A DNA stretch of 64,000 nucleotides from Sulfitobacter sp. F26169L (GTDB lineage: Bacteria > Pseudomonadota > Alphaproteobacteria > Rhodobacterales > Rhodobacteraceae), in the NCBI RefSeq assembly GCF_026410285.1, contig NZ_JAPMLP010000001.1:62001-126000 (forward strand). Reading direction: 5' to 3'. The notes under the pieces were generated by a model, which was not told where the DNA came from, made no database searches, and saw nothing but the letters and a program-made list of their open reading frames with translations. Positions 62,350 through 64,000 of this stretch are shown here, in pieces. The position numbers were made by a program, and so were the translations under genes. How positions within the stretch are numbered: position 1 is the stretch's first letter; every line of letters starts with the position of its first letter.

Positions 62350-63437
62350 TACAGCGTGTCTTCGTCCGGCAGGGCGGCTGCATTCAACGCGGTACCGCGA
62401 TAGAGCAGGCTGTTTTGGTACTGCTCGACGGCAAAGCGCGCGATTACCCCCATCGCCGCGGCAACGGGTACCGCAACCAGCATCCCGACAAAGCCGAACA
62501 GTGTGCCGAACACGGACAGGGCAAGGATCAGCCAGACAGGGTGAAGGCCCACCGAATCCCCGACAAGTTTCGGTGTCAGGACGTTGCCCTCGATCACCTG
62601 ACCGATCACAAATATCCCGCCCACCAGCCCGATGGAAAACCAGTCACCCCAGAACTGGAACAGGGCCAGGCCTATCGCCAGAACGCCACCGATGAGCGCC
62701 CCGAGATAGGGGATGAAGGTTACCAAACCTGCGACAAAGCCGACAACAAGGCCGAATTGCAATCCAACCAGCATCAGTGCAATCGCGTAGTAGGTCCCAA
62801 GGATCAGACACACAGTGCCCATGCCGCGAATAAAAGAAGCAAGGGTTTTGTCGATGTCGCGTGCGAGGCGGCGGATCACGGGCGCATGATCGCGGGGCAG
62901 CAGACCATCGATGTGGGCAATCATCCTGTCCCAGTCGAGCAGCATATAAACAGCAACCACCGGTACGATGACGAACAGCATGATGATGTTGATGATTCCG
63001 GCCGCAGAACTCAGCGCCGTTTCAAGGACCGCGCCACCACGCTCTTGAACAACAGTGCCAAGCGACATGATAGAACTGCGCAGCGTCGATCCTTCTTCCA
63101 GCAATGAGGGAAAGCGCTCTGTCAGGAAGGCCGTGAGCCGTTTGGTCAGATCGGGCGCGATTTCGAACAGATTGATTGCCTGTGATACCAGTGTCGGAAT
63201 GACCAGCAGCGCCATGATGACAAATATCACAATTGCAAGAATGGTAATCAGCGCAGTCGACATGGCCCTGCTGAGACCCATCAATTGCAAACGATCTGCT
63301 ACCGGATCAAGGAAATAGGCAATTGCACTGCCCAGTACAAACGGCAACAACACATCCCCCAGATACCAGAGTATGACCAGAAAGGCCGCCGCAGCGACGC
63401 CCCAATAAATGATCTGGTTCTTGACGGGCAATGCCAT
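62349..63437 (-). CDS. AI-2E-family (PerM/TqsA) transporter
   Basis: The 362-residue inner-membrane protein has about eight helices in the AI-2E/PerM arrangement: GDVLLPFVLGSAIAYFLDPV (about 27-46), a long soluble loop, and a C-terminal block PKLVGDSVGLHPVWLILALS that is diagnostic. The family exports autoinducer-2 or acts as ion antiporter; the substrate is unproven here. AGGAGA precedes the ATG at 63437. It starts the operon AI-2E-hdaA and probably ppk. Confidence 0.93.
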   Translation of the reverse strand: MALPVKNQIIYWGVAAAAFLVILWYLGDVLLPFVLGSAIAYFLDPVADRLQLMGLSRAMSTALITILAIVIFVIMALLVIPTLVSQAINLFEIAPDLTKRLTAFLTERFPSLLEEGSTLRSSIMSLGTVVQERGGAVLETALSSAAGIINIIMLFVIVPVVAVYMLLDWDRMIAHIDGLLPRDHAPVIRRLARDIDKTLASFIRGMGTVCLILGTYYAIALMLVGLQFGLVVGFVAGLVTFIPYLGALIGGVLAIGLALFQFWGDWFSIGLVGGIFVIGQVIEGNVLTPKLVGDSVGLHPVWLILALSVFGTLFGFVGMLVAVPVAAAMGVIARFAVEQYQNSLLYRGTALNAAALPDEDTL

Positions 63438-63617
63438 GGTTTTCTCCTGCGGGTTTGGTTTACACATCGCTTATGCAGGGGCATGTTTCAAGGGCGCTTG
63501 CATGTTTTGACAGACAGGAAGCAACCGCGCGCCTGCTGCACCAATGCAGTGGGTTTGGCGGCTTGACACCGCACAAAGACCAGTCACGCTATGGAAAACC
63601 ACAAACGGAGACTGCTC

Positions 63618-64000
63618 ATGCGCACCCCCTATGACAATGAACTACAGACCCGTCTGATGCGGTATGCCGCGATTGACAGCCAGTCTGATGAAACCAGCAC
63701 CAGCCAGCCCTCTACCGCCTGCCAGCTCGAGATGAGCCGTCTGCTGGTGCGTGAACTGGAGGAGATGGGTGCGCAGGATGTTGAGCTGACAGAATACGGC
63801 GTCGTGCTGGCCACAGTACCGGCAACGGCCAAGGGACCGGTGATTGGTTTGTGTGCCCATGTCGATACAGCCCCGCAATACAACGCAACAGGGGTAAAGC
63901 CGCGACTGATCAAAGGGTATAATGGCGGCGATATCAGCTTTCCCGATGCGCCCGATCTCAGGCTCGGCCCTGATATATCTGCGCATCTGTCCGCCTGCGT
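63618..64000 (+). CDS. pepT: Peptidase T (tripeptide aminopeptidase), 3' end missing
   Basis: PepT is a zinc M20 exopeptidase that removes the N-terminal residue of tripeptides in the cytosol. The 127 visible residues include MRTPYDNELQTRLMRYAAID and DSQSDETSTSQPSTACQ. The first zinc-ligand motif is LCAHVDTAP (about residue 77). KPRLIKGYNGGDISFPD follows, typical of the enzyme just before the active-site core. CGGAG lies before the ATG. The gene runs off the right end, so the catalytic Glu and the remaining ligands are not seen. Confidence 0.92.
   Translation, partial: MRTPYDNELQTRLMRYAAIDSQSDETSTSQPSTACQLEMSRLLVRELEEMGAQDVELTEYGVVLATVPATAKGPVIGLCAHVDTAPQYNATGVKPRLIKGYNGGDISFPDAPDLRLGPDISAHLSAC

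Noticed and set aside
1..64000. CRISPR arrays, IS elements, prophage, tRNA or rRNA genes
   Set aside because: No regularly spaced repeats, transposase or integrase motifs, or cloverleaf-like sequences were found by eye in the intergenic spaces.

Overview
The window looks like a chromosomal segment of a marine Roseobacter-group alphaproteobacterium (Rhodobacterales). This rests on protein similarity recalled from memory, high GC, and gene orders typical of that group: gatC-gatA; rnpB near rpmG; AI-2E transporter-hdaA-ppk-ppx; pccR/pccB/pccA/methylmalonyl-CoA mutase; and a betI-betC-transporter-betB-betA choline cluster. No phage, IS element, CRISPR array, tRNA or rRNA was seen. Both ends are cut inside genes: an HlyD-type adaptor at the left and peptidase T at the right.

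Layout. 1-1.1 kb: 3' part of a type I secretion adaptor. 1.1-9.3 kb: one long minus-strand gene run (terC, a tiny membrane ORF, xpaC-like, telA-like, a DUF2927 lipoprotein, an SPFH+GYF protein, a cytochrome b561-like protein, a double zinc-ribbon membrane protein, nitroreductase, dtd). It resembles a mixed tellurite-resistance/phage-shock envelope stress module and is the most interesting block. 9.4-16.2 kb: housekeeping genes (rluB, tadA, UPF0173 hydrolase, gatCA, lipoprotein, amidase, RNase P RNA, L33). 16.2-19.1 kb: about 1 kb of gene-poor sequence, a Bax inhibitor-1 protein and a decayed LysR gene. 19.1-26 kb: HisN-like phosphatase, two purine deaminases, a CAP lipoprotein, MgtE, 5-formyl-THF cyclo-ligase, a YmdB-like phosphodiesterase. 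26-33.9 kb: transporters (two DMT, one ArgO, two convergent SLC13/RCK permeases) around yebC.

33.9-40.7 kb: choline-O-sulfate/choline to glycine betaine genes, headed by a TetR-type BetI with a likely operator and containing an atypically short BCCT-like transporter. 40.8-41.6 kb: a membrane-anchored thermonuclease behind a tandem CtrA-type site and a mini-ORF. 41.5-54 kb: propionyl-CoA assimilation (pccR, an MFS exporter, pccB, five small genes, pccA, a sulfotransferase-like gene, mutase). TTTGCAAA palindromes lie before both pccR and pccB, so a PccR-type circuit is likely. 54-57.7 kb: secreted tail-collar protein, VOC protein, TerB-DnaJ protein, EEP hydrolase, periplasmic protein. 57.7-63.4 kb: polyphosphate metabolism (ppx, ppk) with hdaA and an AI-2E transporter, then pepT.

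Genes are packed tightly. Many neighbours overlap by 1-4 nt, and three convergent pairs share a 4-nt stop overlap. All calls come from reading the sequence; no database search was possible.
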